DNA from: Gemmatimonadota bacterium
Lineage (GTDB): Bacteria > Latescibacterota > UBA2968 > UBA8231
DNA length: 64,000 nt
Direction of reading: 5' to 3'
Assembly (NCBI GenBank): GCA_009840005.1
Contig: VXOR01000055.1
Coordinates: 1 to 64,000, forward strand
Position 1 is the first letter of the stretch, and every line of letters starts with the position of its first letter. Under the pieces are notes generated by a model. It ran no database searches. It worked only from the letters and a program-made list of their open reading frames with translations, and was not told the origin of the DNA. The position numbers and the translations under genes are program-made. Below are positions 19,439 to 28,979 of this stretch, piece by piece.

Positions 19439-21388
19439 ATGGCAAGTGAGGTGAAAAACTCGGGCGGCGGCATCACCTTCAAAGCTCTACTAATCGGCGG
19501 TGGGGCCTCGATCTTCATCGGCGTTGCCGTACCCTACTCCAATATGGTCATCAAGGGTACGGTGCTAGCACACAACTTCAGCACGCCAGTTGCCCTCTTT
19601 ATCTTCTTCGTTCTAGTCCTTTGCCTCAATCCGCTGTTGCACCTGTTCCATCGGGGCTTGGCCCTGTCGAGAGGGGAATTGGCCGTGGTCTATATCATGG
19701 CGATGGTAGCTACTTCCATCCCCACGATCGGCTTCACCGAATACGTTCTGCCCATCACCACGGGGCTCTACTACTTTGCCACTCCTGAAAACAACTGGGC
19801 AGACTTGATCCACCCCCATGTCCCCGAGTGGATGGTCCCCCAGGACTCCGACGCCATTCGCTATTTCTACGAAGGGTTACCGGAGGGGCGGCCGCTGCCT
19901 TGGGGTGCTTGGGTTGAGCCGTTGGCTTACTGGTGCCTGTTCATCCTCGCTTTCTACTGGGTATCCATCTGCGCCATGGTCATCGTGCGCCGCCAGTGGA
20001 TGGAAAGCGAAAAACTGCTTTATCCCTTGGCCCAGGTTCCCTTAGAGATGATTCAGGACAATGGGAGACGGACGCTGCTGGCTCCTTTTTTTTCTAGTAC
20101 GGCTATGTGGCTGGGTTTTGCCATCCCCTTCCTCATCGGCCACATAAATGCCCTGCATAGCTACTACGAGTTCGTGCCCCGCATCACCACCTCGACCGAC
20201 TTCCACCTCTTTCGCGGCACTACCTATCTCCGCCTAGATATGAACCTAGCGTTGATTGGCTTTGCCTACCTGTTGAGCCGAGATGTCGCCTTGGGGTTCT
20301 GGTTTTTCTTTTTGCTGTCTTCCCTACAGCGGGGTGTCTTTAATATGTTGGGCATCTACAGTGCGGAAGACCTGAGCCGTTTCGCCAATCTAGTCGGGCC
20401 GCACATGGCCCACCAAGCGATGGGGGCGATGATCGTGCTGGTGCTCTCTGGGCTGTGGATGGGACGGGGGCATTTGCGCGATGTTTTCATCAAGGCTTTG
20501 CGGGGGGATGATCGCATTGACGATTCTGGCGAGGTACTATCCTACCGCAACGCCGTGTTGGGCTTGATGGTCGGCCTAGCGGTAATGATCGGCTGGTTGT
20601 GGAAGTCGGGTATACCGCTGTGGATCGTCTTGGTGTTTCTCTTCGGGGCTGCTGTTGTCTTCATCGCGCTTACCCGGGCCGTGGTCGAAGGAGGAGTTTC
20701 CGTACTGCGCACGCCCATTACTCCCGCTGATTTCACCATCTCTGGTCTAGGTACGACCGCCTTGGGGGCCTCCGGCTTGATCGGCGTGGCTTTAACCTAT
20801 GTATGGAGTGCCAATGTGCGCATTTTCTTTATGGCTTGCTTCGCCAATGCCCTCAAATTGGCGGAAGAGATCAAAGGCAGCAAAAGGGGGCTGCTCTGGG
20901 CTGTATTGCTGGCCATTGTCCTCACCTTGTCCAGCTCCATCTATTTGGTTATGAAGATGGCGTATGCCCATGGCGGTATAAACCTGCACAATTTCTTCTT
21001 TATCTTCGTTCCACAGAAGGCGTTCACCTATGTGGCTCCCAAGTTCGATAGCCCTGTACCTGCCAGCCTGGGCGGCTGGGCCTTCACTGGCTTGGGAGCC
21101 TTCTTGATGAGCCTATTCACCTATATTCGCTACCGCTTTGTGTGGTGGCCGATCCATCCCTTGGGCTTCGCTACCGGCACGTTCTACATTATGAATTGGG
21201 TGTGGTTTAGTATCTTTTTGGCTTGGCTGTTCAAAACGATTGTGCTCAAGTACGGGGGAGCAGCCGCCTACAGCCGGACTCGGCCTTTTTTTCTAGGGTT
21301 AATCCTAGGCCAAGTAGTGGTGGCGGGCATGTGGCTGGTAATTGACTACTTCACTGGTATGACGGGGAATGTCTTGGGCTACTTGTGA
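19439..21388 (+). CDS. large polytopic membrane protein (DUF6785/DUF6784-like)
   Basis: 649 residues with about 14 hydrophobic segments. Conserved features shared with the next gene are FKALLIGGG, VPYSNMVIKGTVLAHN, ELAVVYIMAMVATSIPTIGF, WVSICAMVIVRRQW, EKLLYPLAQVPLEM, ALTRAVVEGGVSVLRTPITP and WWPIHPLGFATGT. From memory this matches the DUF6785/DUF6784 membrane proteins, thought to be related to oligopeptide (OPT) transporters; the family name is not certain. An uptake role is inferred. The substrate is unknown. There is no clear ribosome binding site. The gene overlaps the following paralogue by 20 bases if that one starts at 21369. Confidence 0.75.
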   Translation: MASEVKNSGGGITFKALLIGGGASIFIGVAVPYSNMVIKGTVLAHNFSTPVALFIFFVLVLCLNPLLHLFHRGLALSRGELAVVYIMAMVATSIPTIGFTEYVLPITTGLYYFATPENNWADLIHPHVPEWMVPQDSDAIRYFYEGLPEGRPLPWGAWVEPLAYWCLFILAFYWVSICAMVIVRRQWMESEKLLYPLAQVPLEMIQDNGRRTLLAPFFSSTAMWLGFAIPFLIGHINALHSYYEFVPRITTSTDFHLFRGTTYLRLDMNLALIGFAYLLSRDVALGFWFFFLLSSLQRGVFNMLGIYSAEDLSRFANLVGPHMAHQAMGAMIVLVLSGLWMGRGHLRDVFIKALRGDDRIDDSGEVLSYRNAVLGLMVGLAVMIGWLWKSGIPLWIVLVFLFGAAVVFIALTRAVVEGGVSVLRTPITPADFTISGLGTTALGASGLIGVALTYVWSANVRIFFMACFANALKLAEEIKGSKRGLLWAVLLAIVLTLSSSIYLVMKMAYAHGGINLHNFFFIFVPQKAFTYVAPKFDSPVPASLGGWAFTGLGAFLMSLFTYIRYRFVWWPIHPLGFATGTFYIMNWVWFSIFLAWLFKTIVLKYGGAAAYSRTRPFFLGLILGQVVVAGMWLVIDYFTGMTGNVLGYL

Positions 21389-23453
21389 GTTCAAGACGGA
21401 CCGCTATATCCCAAAAGACATGCGAGAAGATATCCGAGCAGGACACCCCGTCCTTCCAGATGGCGATGGGATGGACAAGCCGGGCGCGACTTTCCGGGCC
21501 CTGCTAATCGGCTCACTCATGGCCCTTTTCATCGGCCTCGTCCTGCCCTACACCAATATGATCATCAAGGGTTCGCTGCTAGCCCACAACCTCAATACAC
21601 CGGCTGCGCTCTTCGTCTTTTTTATTTATGTCGGCATCGTCAATGTAATTCTGGGCATCATCAGACGGCAGTACGCTCTTGCTCCTCCCGAGTTGGCCGT
21701 GGTCTATATCATGGCGATGCTGGCCACTGCCATACCAACTATCGGTTTTTCCGAATACTTACTGCCCATTGTCGCCGGAATCTACTACTATGCTTCGCCT
21801 GAAAATAAGTGGGAAGAGATTATCCACCCCTATGTGCCCAAGTGGATAGCTCCCCAAGATCCCGAGGCCATTAGGTATTTCTACGAGGGCTTGCCCGAGG
21901 GCCTCTCCGTGCCTTGGAACGTCTGGATCGAGCCCATTCTGTACTGGTGTCTGTTCATCATCGCCAGCTACTGGGTATCTATATGCCTGATGGTCATTGT
22001 GCGGCGGCAGTGGATTGAACACGAAAAACTGCTTTATCCGCTGGTTCAGGTCCCGCTCGAGATGATGCGGGATGAAGAGCGAGGAGGCAGCAATGGCGAA
22101 AAGCGTTCTTGGATCAAGCCTTTCTTCAAAAATCCGGTCATGTGGATAGGCTTTTCCATCCCCTTTCTATTGGGTTCTTACAGCGCCCTGTACAACTACT
22201 TCCCCTTCATCCCGGGCATGAGTCAGTTCAGCGATCAAGGCATCCTGACGGGCCAGTTTACCTTCTTTAGGAATACGACCGTGCTCATCGTCATGTTCAA
22301 TCTGGGCTTGGTCGGATTTGCCTATCTGCTCAGCCGAGATGTGGCCTTGGGGCTTTGGTTGTTTTTTCTTGTATCCAATATCGAGCGGGGCGTCTTCAAC
22401 ATTCTGGGCATCCAGAGCGCCGAAAAGCTGAGCCGCTTTGCCAATTCCAGCGGTCCCTACTTAGCGCACCAAGCTATGGGTGCCATGATCGTGCTGGTAC
22501 TGTCTGGCCTGTGGATGGGTAGAAGCCACCTCAAGGGGGTGTTCAGCAAGGCTTTCAAAGGGGATGAGGCGGTAGACGACAGGGACGAAATTTTGTCTTA
22601 CCGAACCGCGGTCTGGGGTTTGCTCGTCGGCCTACTGATCATCAGTGCTTGGCTGTGGAAGTCGGGCCTCCCCCTGTGGGTCGTCCCGGTTTTTCTCTTT
22701 GCTGTCTTCGTCGTCTTCATGGCCTTGACCCGGGCCGTGGTGGAGGGGGGGGTGGCAGTCATCCGCACGCCGCTGACACCGGCGGATTTCGTCGTGTCGG
22801 GTTTGGGTACTAGCGTGTTGGGGGCCTCGGGCATCGTGGCTTTGGGCTTTACCTATGTGTGGGCGGCCAATATCCGCATCTTTTTTATGCCCTGTTTTGC
22901 CAACGCCTTGAAAATCGCCGAACTGCTCAAAGGGGATAGGAGGACGCTGATCTGGGGGGTGGCCTTGGCTGTGGTGATTGCCTTAGCTAGTTCTATATGG
23001 AGCGTCATGACGCTGTCCTACACCTATGGGGGCGTCAATCTCCACGGTTTCTGGTTCATTGGTGTACCGCGAAACGCGGCCAACTACATGGCCGTCATCC
23101 TGTCCAATCCCACCTCCGCTCATATAGGAGGCTGGTTGTTTACCGGCTTAGGGGCGTTGGTGATGGGTCTGCTGGCCTATATTAGGGCGCGTTTTGTGTG
23201 GTGGCCCGTGCATCCGCTGGGTTTTGCCACCAGTACTTTCTTCATTATGAACTATGTCTGGTTCAGTGTATTCGTAGCGTGGGCCATCAAGTCGGTGGTG
23301 CTCAAATACGGAGGACCGGCGCTGTACAACAGCACCAGACCGTTTTTCCTAGGTCTGATTATGGGACAGATCTTTGTCTCGGGGATGTGGCTGATCATCG
23401 ACTATTTCACCGGCATGGTCGGCAACCAGCCCATCGGCGGCTCGTTCGTCTGA
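21369..23453 (+). CDS. large polytopic membrane protein (DUF6785/DUF6784-like), paralogue of the upstream gene
   Basis: 694 residues if the ATG at 21369 is used, which lies inside the end of the previous gene. Alternative in-frame starts are 21420 and 21471; the last gives MDKPGATFRALLIG, which lines up best with the paralogue's own N-terminus. It keeps all the shared motifs (VLPYTNMIIKGSLLAHN, ELAVVYIMAMLATAIPTIGF, LTRAVVEGGVAVIRTPLTP, WWPVHPLGFATST). Two adjacent copies could be two single-chain transporters with different substrates or a heteromer. The sequence does not decide between these. Confidence 0.75.
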   Translation: MSWATCEFKTDRYIPKDMREDIRAGHPVLPDGDGMDKPGATFRALLIGSLMALFIGLVLPYTNMIIKGSLLAHNLNTPAALFVFFIYVGIVNVILGIIRRQYALAPPELAVVYIMAMLATAIPTIGFSEYLLPIVAGIYYYASPENKWEEIIHPYVPKWIAPQDPEAIRYFYEGLPEGLSVPWNVWIEPILYWCLFIIASYWVSICLMVIVRRQWIEHEKLLYPLVQVPLEMMRDEERGGSNGEKRSWIKPFFKNPVMWIGFSIPFLLGSYSALYNYFPFIPGMSQFSDQGILTGQFTFFRNTTVLIVMFNLGLVGFAYLLSRDVALGLWLFFLVSNIERGVFNILGIQSAEKLSRFANSSGPYLAHQAMGAMIVLVLSGLWMGRSHLKGVFSKAFKGDEAVDDRDEILSYRTAVWGLLVGLLIISAWLWKSGLPLWVVPVFLFAVFVVFMALTRAVVEGGVAVIRTPLTPADFVVSGLGTSVLGASGIVALGFTYVWAANIRIFFMPCFANALKIAELLKGDRRTLIWGVALAVVIALASSIWSVMTLSYTYGGVNLHGFWFIGVPRNAANYMAVILSNPTSAHIGGWLFTGLGALVMGLLAYIRARFVWWPVHPLGFATSTFFIMNYVWFSVFVAWAIKSVVLKYGGPALYNSTRPFFLGLIMGQIFVSGMWLIIDYFTGMVGNQPIGGSFV

Positions 23454-23481
23454 AAATCGAATAACGTTGGAGAGCTTTGTT

Positions 23482-23592
23482 ATGAACGAACACGAGAAAT
23501 ACTTTTTCGATGTGAACGGCTGTCTAGTCGTTCGGAAAATACTGAGCCCAGAGCTGGTCGTCGCCTTGCTTGCCGAACAAGAGGCAGCCTAA
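23482..23592 (+). pseudogene. phytanoyl-CoA dioxygenase remnant (N-terminal 36 residues only)
   Basis: An ATG at 23482 opens a 36-codon frame that ends in TAA at 23590. The residues EKYFFDVNGCLVVRKILSPE match the N-terminal signature of PhyH-family dioxygenases (compare FEQQGYLIVPDLLNSREV at 35170-35970). Nothing of the catalytic double-stranded beta helix follows, because the sulfatase gene starts 16 bases after the stop codon. It is best read as the stump of a PhyH gene lost by deletion. A translated small protein is possible but less likely. Confidence 0.65.
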
Positions 23593-23607
23593 CTTCAGAA
23601 CTTACCT

Positions 23608-25032
23608 ATGCCGAATAAACGTCCCAACATCCTGTTCGTCCTCACCGATCAGCAGCGGCCAGAGTGGCTCGAGATGAACCCGGATATTCCAGTGCGCACT
23701 CCGCATCTGCGGCAACTCGCCGATCGCGGGGTCTGGCTCGCCAACGCCATCTGCCCGTCGCCTGTTTGCGCTCCTTCGCGCTCCTGCTTGGTAGCTGGGC
23801 AGGAGTACGATCGCACCCGAGTGTGGGGCAACGATACCTATCCCCCCGACAATTTGCCCAAGTACCACCTGCGCCTGCGCGACGAGGCTGGATATCACGT
23901 CATGGCGGCAGGCAAACACCACGTGGGCAGCAATCAATCTGGAAACCCTCCGCAGTTTCACCGGGGAGTTGATGGCCGCCAGGGATTGGAAGAATGGGGG
24001 TTTTCCGACGCCATCTTCAACGCTGGCCTGAACCAAGCGACCATCCTGATGCGTCGCAACGACATGGTTCCCCGGGATTCGTACATGGCGTTCCTGCACG
24101 AGCGCGGCTTGGCACAGGAGCACATTGCCGACTACGCGCGTCGCAACCAAGAGGGCGTGTGGACGGCTACTTTTCCGACGACGCTACCCGACGACGCCTA
24201 TTTCGACACTTGGATTACCACCAACGCCCTCACCTTGCTCGATCGGGCACCCAACGACAAGCCGTGGTACTTAGAGGTGAATCTGCAAAACCCCCATCAC
24301 CCTTGGGACATCACCGAATCGATGCACCGGTGGTACCGCGAACCGCCGGTCGATTTTCCGCCTCCTCTGTTCAATACCGAGGATATTTCTCCTGAGACGC
24401 ATCAGGAGGTGCGCCGCAACTGGGCCGCCACCGTCGAACACCTCGATCAGTGTCTCGGACGCTTGATAGAGCATGTTGGCAAGAAGGGTGCTTTGGAGAA
24501 TACGGTCGTTGTCTTTACTAGCGACCACGGCGAGATGCTCGGGGATTACAATCAGTGGCAAAAGCTGTCCCCTCTACAGGCATCGGTCGGGGTCCCGTTG
24601 GTAATAGCAGGTCCAGGAGTGGCTGCTGTCGGTCGCGACGACGCTCCGATGACGACCCTCGACCTGACTGCTAGCTTTCTTGAGTGGGCCGGGCTGATTC
24701 CGAGTGAGGATCTCGACAGTCGCTCCCTTGTCAGTTATCTCGCAGGAGGAGGATACAGACACCGCGATGTGGTGTTTTCCGGCCTGAGCGCTTGGCGCAT
24801 GGTCTTCGACGGTCGTTTCAAGTTGGTGCGCGGCTACGACCCGAGGAAGCGCATCGGGGGGGATGTCTTCGAGCCGATGCACATTCCACCTGACGAGACG
24901 AAGCGCCTGCAGCGCGACCGGCCCCAAATACTGTACGATCTCGAACGCAACGAAAGGGACGACGTGTCCTCCGCATTTCCCGAGGTTCTGCGCCGGCTCA
25001 GCGCCGCTCTTGATGAGCATTTGGCTTTATAG
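23608..25032 (+). CDS. sulfatase (arylsulfatase-type, alkaline phosphatase superfamily)
   Basis: 474 residues, usual for the family. The formylglycine-forming signature CAPSR starts at C54 inside PVCAPSRSCLVAG. Metal and substrate residues are visible: D14 in LTDQQ, the K103/H105 region (AGKHHVG), H230-H231 (NPHHPW) and D306-H307 (TSDHGEML). It should hydrolyse a sulfate ester after its Cys is converted by a formylglycine-generating enzyme, which is not in this window. No signal peptide is seen, so it looks cytoplasmic. That suggests a small imported sulfated substrate, which fits the transporter pair upstream. The next gene starts 15 bases downstream. Confidence 0.9.
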   Translation: MPNKRPNILFVLTDQQRPEWLEMNPDIPVRTPHLRQLADRGVWLANAICPSPVCAPSRSCLVAGQEYDRTRVWGNDTYPPDNLPKYHLRLRDEAGYHVMAAGKHHVGSNQSGNPPQFHRGVDGRQGLEEWGFSDAIFNAGLNQATILMRRNDMVPRDSYMAFLHERGLAQEHIADYARRNQEGVWTATFPTTLPDDAYFDTWITTNALTLLDRAPNDKPWYLEVNLQNPHHPWDITESMHRWYREPPVDFPPPLFNTEDISPETHQEVRRNWAATVEHLDQCLGRLIEHVGKKGALENTVVVFTSDHGEMLGDYNQWQKLSPLQASVGVPLVIAGPGVAAVGRDDAPMTTLDLTASFLEWAGLIPSEDLDSRSLVSYLAGGGYRHRDVVFSGLSAWRMVFDGRFKLVRGYDPRKRIGGDVFEPMHIPPDETKRLQRDRPQILYDLERNERDDVSSAFPEVLRRLSAALDEHLAL

Positions 25033-25047
25033 TGTAAAGTCCATCCC

Positions 25048-27261
25048 ATGTTGGTGAAAAGCGGTTTCCCCAAGCGGCCTCAAATCCACCATTTCCCCGA
25101 TGTCGACCTCGGAGAACGCCGTCGCCTACACGGCAGTGGTCTCATAGCGCGGTCCACCGAGGTGCAGGCGGGAGATAATGTCGATCTAACTCTGCGATTT
25201 GAACTCGGCGAGACAGCAATCCCTGCCGGTGGGCATTTACGGGTCGCTTGGCTGTGGCCGTTCGACTGGGCTATGCTGCAGACGAGCGATCCCGACGCTC
25301 CAGGGTACGTTCGCGCATGCTGCTCGAAGCGCGAAGTCAACTTGCGGGTAACCTTTGCCTTCCGAGGCGACCTGATTCCGTGGAATCACCATATTGATGT
25401 CGAAGTTCTCTCCGGTGTGCTGACCCAAGGAGATATGGTTGAACTGACCTGCCGGGAGTGGCGTGCTCCCACCTTTGTCGTACCCGACGCCGAGCTGCTC
25501 TTTCTGATTAATCCGGACGGCGGCGACCGTTGGGTCCAGCTCACACCCGTGCGAGGCTTCCCCATTGTAGCTGGTGTCCCGGCACGGCTGTTTGCCCTTG
25601 CTCCGGCGGATGGGCTCGTCGACGAAGATATCGCACTGACGCTGCGCGTTGAGGACGAGTGGGGGAATCCCTTACTCATCGAGGACTCCGTTCCGGAGGT
25701 AGTCCCTGCCGACGGAATCAGAGTGGTCTCCGTCGAAAGCGCTGGCGACATGCCTGCTTACCGGGCACGGGTGCGTATCGACAGCCCGGGGATTCATCGC
25801 ATTGAGGTCGCTGTTCCTCGCTTCCAACTGCGGGCAGAAAGCAATCCGGTGCGCATTGCTGCTGGGGCGCCTCCATTGCGCGTCTTCTGGGGTGACCTGC
25901 ATGCTGGCCAAGGCCAAATTGGCTGCGGTGTCGGCTCGGTGCGCCACCATTTTGACTACGCCCGTCACGTAGCTGGTTTGCAGGTCTGCTCGCACCAAGC
26001 AAATGACCACCATGTCAGCTTGGATCTGTGGGAGCAAACGCGCCGCGAGTCGGCTGCCGCCAATGAGGAGGGACGTTTTGTCGCCTTTCTCGGGTGCGAA
26101 TGGAGCGCCTACACACCGGACGGCGGCGACCGCAACGTCATGTACCGACGCGATGAGCCGCGCTTGCGGCGTTCGGGTCGCTTCTTTACCGAAGGCGTGC
26201 CCGATCCGGAACCCGACCTCGAAACAGCAACCGAGTTTTTGGACATCATGCGGGATGAAGAGGTATTCATCAACATGCACGCTGGCGGTAGGACGACCAA
26301 CCTCGATTTCCACGAGCCGGGAATCGAAACTCTCGCCGAGGTCCACTCCACCCACGGTACTTCGGACTGGTTCGTGCTCGACACCTTGCGTCGCGGTTAC
26401 CGCGTCGGGATAACCGCCGGAACCGACGGCGTTGCCGGTCGGCCCGGATGCGACCACCCCGGTAGCCGGCTTATCCGCAACGCACGCAGTGGTGTCACTG
26501 CTTTTCTGGCCTCCGAACTCACCCGGGATGGGCTATGGGAAGCAATAGCAGCAAGGCGGTGTTACGCCACTGACGGGGCTCGCATACTGCTCGACGTCCG
26601 AGCCGACGGCCATCCGATGGGAAGCGAATACGCAACGACCGATGCTCCTCTTGTGTCGGTCGAGGCAGAGGGGACGGCGGCGATTGAGCAGGTCGATCTG
26701 CTGTGCGGCCCCGACTTGCTGTGGACGTGGCGACCGGCGATGGCATCTGCCGAAGGTGCCTTGCGCATCCTGTGGGGAGGGACCGAACAGCGCGGCAGTG
26801 CTCCCGATCAGCGCGTCTTCTGGCAGGGTAGGTTTGTCGTTGAAAACGGACGCATCGCCAACGTCGAGCCCGTCGCTTTGGTCTCTCCCTGCGACCGTCT
26901 CGAACTGGCTGATGACCAAATGGTCTGTTTCGACACGGTCCCTGCCGGCAATCGCATGGGAATGTGCCTAGAAATCGAAGCAGACGCGGAGACATTATGC
27001 CGCTTTGAATCCGATCCTGCGACCTTCGCATTTGGCTTGACCCAAGTGCGGGAACAACCGATGCGAGTGGATGCGGGCGGTACCAGTCGGCACGTCATCG
27101 TCGGACAGGCCCCGAATCCGAACTTGCCACGACGAGTAGAATTCTCTTTCCGGGACACACGGCCGACAACGGGTCTATGTCCCTACTGGGTGCAACTGAC
27201 CCAGTGTGATCAGCACCGCGCTTGGAGTAGCCCAATTTACGTCCAGCGCCAGCTCGGCTGA
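25048..27261 (+). CDS. DUF3604-like (PHP-type metal-dependent hydrolase-like) protein
   Basis: 737 residues. The N-terminal 280 residues are beta-rich. The core begins at RVFWGDLHAGQG, the WGDLHxHS-type motif of DUF3604/PHP-like proteins, followed by HFDYARHVAGLQVCSHQANDHH, FLGCEWSAYTPDGGDRNVMYR, INMHAGG and GITAGTDGVAGRPG. These His/Asp clusters are typical of a metal site. A C-terminal beta region follows (WRPAMASAEG onward). Function is not established for the family; a hydrolase in the same catabolic pathway as the sulfatase is inferred from adjacency. No signal peptide or clear ribosome binding site is seen. Confidence 0.75.
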   Translation: MLVKSGFPKRPQIHHFPDVDLGERRRLHGSGLIARSTEVQAGDNVDLTLRFELGETAIPAGGHLRVAWLWPFDWAMLQTSDPDAPGYVRACCSKREVNLRVTFAFRGDLIPWNHHIDVEVLSGVLTQGDMVELTCREWRAPTFVVPDAELLFLINPDGGDRWVQLTPVRGFPIVAGVPARLFALAPADGLVDEDIALTLRVEDEWGNPLLIEDSVPEVVPADGIRVVSVESAGDMPAYRARVRIDSPGIHRIEVAVPRFQLRAESNPVRIAAGAPPLRVFWGDLHAGQGQIGCGVGSVRHHFDYARHVAGLQVCSHQANDHHVSLDLWEQTRRESAAANEEGRFVAFLGCEWSAYTPDGGDRNVMYRRDEPRLRRSGRFFTEGVPDPEPDLETATEFLDIMRDEEVFINMHAGGRTTNLDFHEPGIETLAEVHSTHGTSDWFVLDTLRRGYRVGITAGTDGVAGRPGCDHPGSRLIRNARSGVTAFLASELTRDGLWEAIAARRCYATDGARILLDVRADGHPMGSEYATTDAPLVSVEAEGTAAIEQVDLLCGPDLLWTWRPAMASAEGALRILWGGTEQRGSAPDQRVFWQGRFVVENGRIANVEPVALVSPCDRLELADDQMVCFDTVPAGNRMGMCLEIEADAETLCRFESDPATFAFGLTQVREQPMRVDAGGTSRHVIVGQAPNPNLPRRVEFSFRDTRPTTGLCPYWVQLTQCDQHRAWSSPIYVQRQLG

Positions 27262-27395
27262 CATCGGGACATCTAGTATCAACGAGGCTTCTGTCCTGAT
27301 TTTTGTCGCCGAACAGCTATCATTGTGCGTCGGTCGCGTCCGTTGCATATTCGTGCGGGACATCAAGATAGCACCTTTTGCCATGGAGACCCCAG

Positions 27396-28973
27396 ATGAA
27401 AGACTCTTCGATCTACATTCCCGCCTGCGACTGGGACGCGACCGCATCCCTGCCGCAATCCTGGGAATCCCGGCCTCTTGGCTGGCAGTACGCCAAGCGT
27501 CTAGTGCTGATAAACGACACGGCACACGAACGCCGAGGCGAACCGGTCGAAGCGGATGTGGACATTCACGCTGGCCACATTACTGACCTTGGCCGCGAGG
27601 TCCGCGTTGCCCGTCTCCACAGTGAAACCGGTCCCATAGAAGTTGTGCCGAGCCAAGTGCATCTCATGGATCGCGAGGACGAGTTGCTGCGCTGCCGGTT
27701 GTTTTTCCTCGCCGATGTGACCGCCGAGGGTTCGGCGACTTACCTCCTGCTGTATGGCAACCCGGAGGCACCTGAGCCTCACTACGACACCGACCTCAAG
27801 GTCTCGGGTGAGGGGTATGCCCTCGAGGTGGAAAACGAGTACTACCGCGCGGTCCTCGGGAAGATGAACGGCAACTGGAAGAATCACTACTCGAAAAGGG
27901 GACCAGCCGAACTCGTAAACCGGCACGGCCACGGAGTCGAAGGCACCATTCACTGGGGCCCCGACTGGAGCGACGAACGCGTCGGCCGCTACCGGCTCAC
28001 CAACTGGGACGGCCCGCCCATGTTCGACTACGATGTGATTAAGGGACCGGTCTGCGTGCGCATCCGCCGCTGGGGCCACCCAATCCTGTCAATCGGTCCC
28101 CAAGTCGGCCGGCTCCACAAGGTCATGGCCACTGTGACCTACAGCTTTTGGGCCGGTCAGCCCTACGTCATCATGGAATCGAAGCTCGAAGTTCTCGAGG
28201 ACGTGCGTTTCCGCGACTGCCGCAACGACGAGTTTGTCATCGGCGAACAGCTACCCGAACGAGCCTGGATGGGACCGGAGGGTGAGATTGGTTTTGGGGC
28301 CCGAGGTTGGCAGCGCGAGGATCCTCGCTGGGTGACCCATTTCAACCGCGAAACCGGCGAAGGATTCGGCAGCATCCACCTCGAATTCGAGAATACCAAT
28401 CCGAACTGGCCGCAGCCGGCCCACGCCGGGTTCTCGCATACCGGCACTTGGGTTCGCTATCCGGTGCAGCTCGCGGCGATGCGCACCGGCGAGCACGTGT
28501 ACGAAAAGAACGCCTACGTCCTGCACCGGTACGAAGAGGGGGGAGAGCACGGCGGCCTCGCCGACCTCGTCGACCACCAGGAGCGCCTTACCAGCCCGAT
28601 CACCCAAGGGGAAGCCGCTCCGGCTCCTAAGCCGATCAGTCTCGACAACGTCATGGACGCGCTGCGAGCCACCAACGAATTTGAACTCTACGTCGAGGGA
28701 TCGCCTTGGGGGCAGCGCCAGCTTAGCTTCGTCGATATCGGCATCGTCCAGGAGATCGTCATCGAAGGAAGCGACATCCGCGTCGATATCGTCATGCCGT
28801 ACGCAGGGCGCGAGACTTGGTTCGACTGGTTTTCCGATGGCATTGAGGAGCAACTCCGTGCCCGCCTGAGGGACGTCGGCGAGGTCGAAGTGCGCCTCGT
28901 TCGCGAGCCGAAATGGACTCCGCAGCGGCTGAGCGATCGCGCCCGTCGCGTCATCGGACCCCGAGAAGAGTGA
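27396..28973 (+). CDS. unrecognised beta-rich protein fused to a C-terminal MIP18/DUF59-like domain
   Basis: I start at ATG 27396, because GGAG lies seven bases upstream; the frame also allows TTG at 27378. The 525-residue product has a beta-rich N-terminal portion I do not recognise (YAKRLVLINDTAHERRGEPV, EVRVARLHSETGPIEVVPSQ), resembling accessory domains of carbohydrate-active enzymes. Residues about 412-525 match the MIP18 (DUF59) fold of Fe-S assembly and PaaD-like proteins: NVMDALRATNEF, FVDIGIVQEIVIEG, and the tail EPKWTPQRLSDRARRVIG. The conserved Cys after the third strand is absent (VMPYAGRETW). The cluster context is catabolic. Its biochemical role is unknown. Confidence 0.7.
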   Translation: MKDSSIYIPACDWDATASLPQSWESRPLGWQYAKRLVLINDTAHERRGEPVEADVDIHAGHITDLGREVRVARLHSETGPIEVVPSQVHLMDREDELLRCRLFFLADVTAEGSATYLLLYGNPEAPEPHYDTDLKVSGEGYALEVENEYYRAVLGKMNGNWKNHYSKRGPAELVNRHGHGVEGTIHWGPDWSDERVGRYRLTNWDGPPMFDYDVIKGPVCVRIRRWGHPILSIGPQVGRLHKVMATVTYSFWAGQPYVIMESKLEVLEDVRFRDCRNDEFVIGEQLPERAWMGPEGEIGFGARGWQREDPRWVTHFNRETGEGFGSIHLEFENTNPNWPQPAHAGFSHTGTWVRYPVQLAAMRTGEHVYEKNAYVLHRYEEGGEHGGLADLVDHQERLTSPITQGEAAPAPKPISLDNVMDALRATNEFELYVEGSPWGQRQLSFVDIGIVQEIVIEGSDIRVDIVMPYAGRETWFDWFSDGIEEQLRARLRDVGEVEVRLVREPKWTPQRLSDRARRVIGPREE

Positions 28974-28979
28974 GCGGCC

